A stretch of 64,000 nt of DNA. It comes from Mactromeris polynyma (taxonomy: Eukaryota; Mollusca; Bivalvia; Venerida; Mactridae). Shown here one piece after another: positions 54,401 through 60,400 of this stretch. The stretch is taken from positions 4,112,912 to 4,176,911 of the forward strand of contig JASFXZ010000014.1 in assembly GCA_032209605.1 (NCBI GenBank), read 5' to 3'. Each line of letters begins with the position of its first letter. Within the stretch, counting starts at the first letter, position 1. The notes beneath the pieces are model-generated. The model ran no database searches, was not told the origin of the DNA, and was given only the letters and a program-made list of their open reading frames with translations. Made by a program: the position numbers and the translations under genes.

Positions 54401-57400
54401 AACTAAGCCGATTACTAGAACAGTAAAACCTCAATAATAAGACCACCCTCAGGACCCTTGAAAACTGGTCTTCTTATTGACATGGCCTGAATACTGAGGT
54501 TGAATAAAGCACAAAACAGTGAAAATGGATTTGGAAATTTTGTTCTTAATTTAGAGAAGGTCTTATTATTGAGGTGAGGTTTTACTGTATTAGTGCATTT
54601 TATATTGCAGTTATTTGTTATACCGTAATTTATTTGTCTATCACAAGATGTATAAATTGTGCTGTGAGTGTGTTGACCGAGCTGATATTTGTTGCTTGTT
54701 ACTAATAAACAAATATTCTTCACCAGTTAAGTGGATGTGGTTTTTATTGTAGCATCATAGGTTTAAGTTGTGATTAACAAAATTGGAAATTTTTAATTGT
54801 TCTTGCAGCACTTTGATTATTGCATTACTTAAAGGTAGATTGACTCTATGTTTGTCTCAATATGAAGAGTCTTAAATATGAGACAATCATTGTTGAATGT
54901 CTTCATGCAGATATACCCTACAACACTGCTGCCTTCATGCAGATATACCCTACAACACTGCTGCCTTCATGCAGATATACCCTACCCACTGCTGCCTTCA
55001 TGCAGATATACCCTACAACACTGCTGCCTTCATGCAGATATACCCTACAACACTGCTGTCTTCATGCAGATATACCCTACAACACTGCTGTCTTCATGCA
55101 GATATACCCTACAACACTGCTGTCTTCATGCAGATATACCCTACAACACTGCTGTCTTCATGCAAATATACCCTACAACACTGCTGCCTTCATGCAGATA
55201 TACCCTACAACACTGCTGTCTTCATGCAAATATACCCTACAACACTGCTGCCTTCATGCAGATATACCCTACAACACTGCTGTCTTCATGCAAATATACC
55301 CTACAACACTGCTGCCTTCATGCAGATATACCCTACAACACTGCTGCCTTCATGCAGATATACCCTACAACACTGCTGCCTTCATGCAGATATACCCTAC
55401 AACACTGCTGCCTTCATGCAAATATACCCTACAACACTGCTGTCTTCATGCAGATCTACCCTACAACACTGCTGTCTTCATGCAAATATACCCTACAACA
55501 CTGCTGCCTTCATGCAGATATACCCTACAACACTGCTGCCTTCATGCAGATATACCCTACAACACTGCTGTCTTCATGCAGGTATACCCTACAACGCTGC
55601 TGTCTTCATGCAGATATACCCTACAACGCTGCTGTCTTCATGCAGATATACCCTACAACGCTGCTGCCTTCATGCAGATATACCCTACAACGCTGCTGTC
55701 TTCATGCAGATATACCCTACAACGCTGCTGTCTTCGTGCAGGTATACCCTACAACGCTGCTGTCTTCGTGCAGGTATACCCTACAACGCTGCTGTCTTCA
55801 TGCAGGTATACCCTACAACACTGCTGTCTTCATGCAGATATACCCTACAACACTGCTGCCTTCATGCAAATATACCCTACAACACTGCTGCCTTCATGCA
55901 GATATACCCTACAACACTGCTGCCTTCATGCAGATATACCCTACAACACTGCTGCCTTCATGCAGATATACCCTACAACACTGCTGCCTTCATGCAGATA
56001 TACCCTACAACACTGCTGCCTTCATGCAGATATACCCTACAACACTGCTGCCTTCATGCAGATATACCCTACAACACTGCTGTCTTCATGCAGGTATACC
56101 CTACAACACTGCTGTCTTCATGCAGATATACCCTACAACACTGCTGTCTTCATGCAGGTATACCCTACAAAACTGCTGTCTTCATGCAGATATACCCTAC
56201 AACACTGCTGTCTTCATGTAGATATACCCTACAACACTGCTGTCTTCATGCAGATATACCCTACAACACGGCTGTCTTCATGTAGATATACCCTACAACA
56301 CTGCTGTCTTCATGCAGATATACCCTACAACACGGCTGCCTTCATGCAGATATACCCTACAACACGGCTGCCTTCATGCAGATATACCCTACAACACTGC
56401 TGCCTTCATGCAGATATACCCTACAACACTGCTGTCTTCATGCAGATATACCCTACAACGCTGCTGTCTTCATGCAGGTATACCCTACAACGCTGCTGTC
56501 TTCATGTAGATATACCCTACAACACTGCTGTCTTCATGCAGATATACCCTACAACACTGCTGTCTTCATGCAGATATACCCTACAACACTGCTGTCTTCA
56601 TGCAGATATACCCTACAACACTGCTGTCTTCATGCAGATATACCCTACAACACTGCTGTCTTCATGCAGATATACCCTACAACACTGCTGTCTTCATGCA
56701 GATATACCCTACAACACTGCTGTCTTCATGCAGATATACCCTACAACACTGCTGTCTTCATGCAGATATACCCTACAACACTGCTGTCTTCATGCAGGTA
56801 TACCCTACAACACTGCTGTCTTCATGCAGATATACCCTACAACACTGCTGTCTTCATGCAGATATACCCTACAACACTGCTGTCTTCATGCAGATATACC
56901 CTACAACACTGCTGTCTTCATGCAGGTATACCCTACAACGCTGCTGTCTTCATGCAGATATACCCTACAACACTGCTGCCTTCATGCAGATATACCCTAC
57001 AACACTGCTGTCTTCATGCAGATATACCCTACAACACGGCTGTCTTCATGCAGATATATCCTACAACACTGCTGCCTTCATGCAGATATACCCTAAACAC
57101 TGCTGTCTTCATGCAGATATACCCTACAACACTGCTGCCTTCATGCAGATATACCCTACAACACTGCTGTCTTCATGCAGGTATACCCTACAACACTGCT
57201 GTCTTCATGCAGATATACCCTACAACACTGCTGCCTTCATGCAGATATACCCTACAACACTGCTGTCTTCATGCAGATATACCCTACAACACTGCTGCCT
57301 TCATGCAGATATACCCTAAACACTGCTGTCTTCATGCAGATATACCCTACAACACTGCTGTCTTCATGCAGATATACCCTACAACACTGCTGTCTTCATG

Positions 57401-60400
57401 CAGATATACCCTAAACACTGCTGTCTTCATGCAGATATACCCTACAACACTGCTGTCTTCATGTAGATATACCCTAAACACTGCTGTCTTCATGCAGATA
57501 TACCCTAAACACTGCTGTCTTCATGCAGATATACCCTACAACACTGCTGTCTTCATGTAGATATACCCTAAACACTGCTGTCTTCATGCAGATATACCCT
57601 AAACACTGCTGTCTTCATGCAGATATACCTTAAACACTGCTGTCTTCATGCAGATATACCTTAAACACTGCTGTCTTCATGCAGATATACCCTACAACAC
57701 TGCTGTCTTCATGCAGATATACCTTAAACACTGCTGTCTTCATGCAGATATACCCTAAACACTGCTGTCTTCATGCAGATATACCTTAAACACTGCTGTC
57801 TTCATGCAGATATACCCTACAACACTGCTGTCTTCATGCAGATATACCCTACAACACTGCTGTCTTCATGCAGATATACCCTACAACACTGCTGCCTTCA
57901 TGCAGATATACCCTACAACACTGCTGTCTTCATGCAAATATACCCTACAACACTGCTGCCTTCATGCAGATATACCCTACAACACTGCTGCCTTCATGCA
58001 GGTATACCCTACAACACTGCTGTCTTCATGCAAATATACCCTACAACACTGCTGTCTTCATGCAAATATACCCTACAACACTGCTGCCTTCATGCAGATA
58101 TACCCTACAACACTGCTGCCTTCATGCAGGTATACCCTACAACACTGCTGTCTTCATGCAGGTATACCCTACAACACGGCTGTCTTCATGCAGATATACC
58201 CTACAACACTGCTGCCTTCATGCAGATATACCCTACAACACTGCTGTCTTCATGCAGATATACCCTACAACACTGCTGTCTTCATGCAGATATACCCTAC
58301 AACACGGCTGTCTTCATGTAGATATATCCTAAACACTGCTGTCTTCATGCAGATATACCCTAAACTCTGCTGTCTTCATGCAGATATACCCTACAACACT
58401 CGTTCGTGTTCAAATCTAGTCAGTCTAGGATTATAGTTTAACAAAATCATATATTAGTGTGATAATTATAACTAAGCACATAAATTGTTGATAGTGTGTC
58501 CCGCGAAGCAAATTACCAAAAGATTATCATGTGACATTTTTATTCACAGCAGGGGGAAAAATCTTCAGCCAATTACTCTTTCATTAATAAACATTGTGAC
58601 CAAATTTTGATGAATGTGTGCAAAGATGTTAATTCTGTTCAAGGGTTTAAAGGGTATCCACTGAATTTTTGAAGATTTCCACTTTCGGTTAATGTTCACC
58701 CTTGTACGTTTACCCTATACAGATTTGGTGTTTGTTTTGTTTTAGTCTGCTGTCGCACTTTGTGTTCTTCTGCGTTTTTATTAATAATTAAAATGTGTAC
58801 TTGTAAATAGTGTCAAATTCTTACTTTAATGTATAGTATATTTTGCAGTATGATTCTATTTATAGATTCACTTGCTATTTATAGATTACTGATCTAATTA
58901 TAGGTTATGTTTCTATTAATAGATTACCAATCTAATTATAGATAATGTTTCTATTAATAGATAATCAGTCAGAGTGAGGCTGTGAAAAGAAGATCAATTG
59001 TTTTTGATGAGCCAATGCCACTGCCTGATTTAATTGGTGAATCAACAATACTCACAGATGCTCATATTAGTGAGGTAAGAATTGTCTCCCTTGAAAATAG
59101 ATTTTATTCATGTATTTTATATAAATTGGAAATGTATTGATAAACAGGAATTCCATGGAAAACGATTTTCCATTCTTATGTTATCTCAGATACGAATCTC
59201 AGATAGAATCTCTCAAAAGTCCGTAATAGGGACAAATAATATGCTCTCTGTTTTAACTATTTATTAATATTTCGCCTAAAAAGGCTACTTTTCGATATAC
59301 TACATTATGACCTCTTTCCACAATGCACATAACAATATGGCGTAATGTCAATATGAAACTTATATGATCTGGCGCTTTTACTGGCTGTGTAATTAATTCA
59401 AACACATATATTTTCAATAAACATAAACAGGTTTTCTTACCATGCTCGTTCATTCATTCATTAAGTCTATACTTAATGCTGTACTCACTCTGGTCTCTGT
59501 GGTATTTGTCTAAAAGCCGTTGCTTAAAAACATTTCAAGTTGAGAGCATTTTCTCCCAGCATTTAATCGGTTTCTATTATGCCAAATGTTATTTTCCAAG
59601 AATGAAGTTTGAATGGTGTAACATGCTTACCTTACAGCTGACCCAAGAATTACCTGGTAGAACTATCGGTTATCCTTGGACGTTGATCTATAGCACAGAC
59701 AAGCACGGTTTTTCAATAAAGACGCTGTATAGAGATATGGCTGGGCTTGAAAGTCCAATTCTAATTGCCGTAAAAGATACCAATGATAATGTAAGTACTT
59801 TGTTTATCAGACCGGCCCGGTGGCTCAGTGGTGAAGCATTCACCTAAGTTAGTGGAGGTAGTGGGTTTGATACCAGCTCAACATACTGAACATTAGTACT
59901 AGTAGTTTCCTTGGTTACGCTCGGCATTACAAGAGTTGTGCTATGATTTGTGGCCCGGTGACTGTTTAAGGTGACAGATTTTGGTATCATGTCACGGAAG
60001 CACAGCATGGTGGGGCAGGGCAGCACTATGTTTGCCAACAGTAGACATCATCTTCTTTGGATTGAAAAATTACAAATCCTTACACATACTGTTCATGGTA
60101 AATTTTCGTTACACTTTTTATGAATGCATTGCAATATGAAGTCGGGGTGTCACGATATAGGGGTATATCAGTATATTGCAATATGAAGTCGGGTGTCACG
60201 ATATAGGGGTATATCAGTATATTGCAATATGAAGTCGGGTGTCACGATATAGGGGTATATTGGTATATTGCAATATGAAGTCGGGTGTCACGATATAGGG
60301 GTATATTGGTATATTGCAATATGAAGTCGGGTGTCACGATATAGGGGTATATTGGTATATTGCAATATGAAGTCGGGTGTCACGATATAGGGGTATATTG

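Noticed and set aside
51176..57096. Open frames of 447-744 codons in all three + frames
   Set aside because: A 32-bp unit without stops keeps all three frames open; the same residues appear frame-shifted in each. This is repeat sequence, not a gene.
59811..59885. A true tRNA gene
   Set aside because: A- and B-box-like motifs are present but the ends do not pair as an acceptor stem and the sequence runs on into a SINE-like body.
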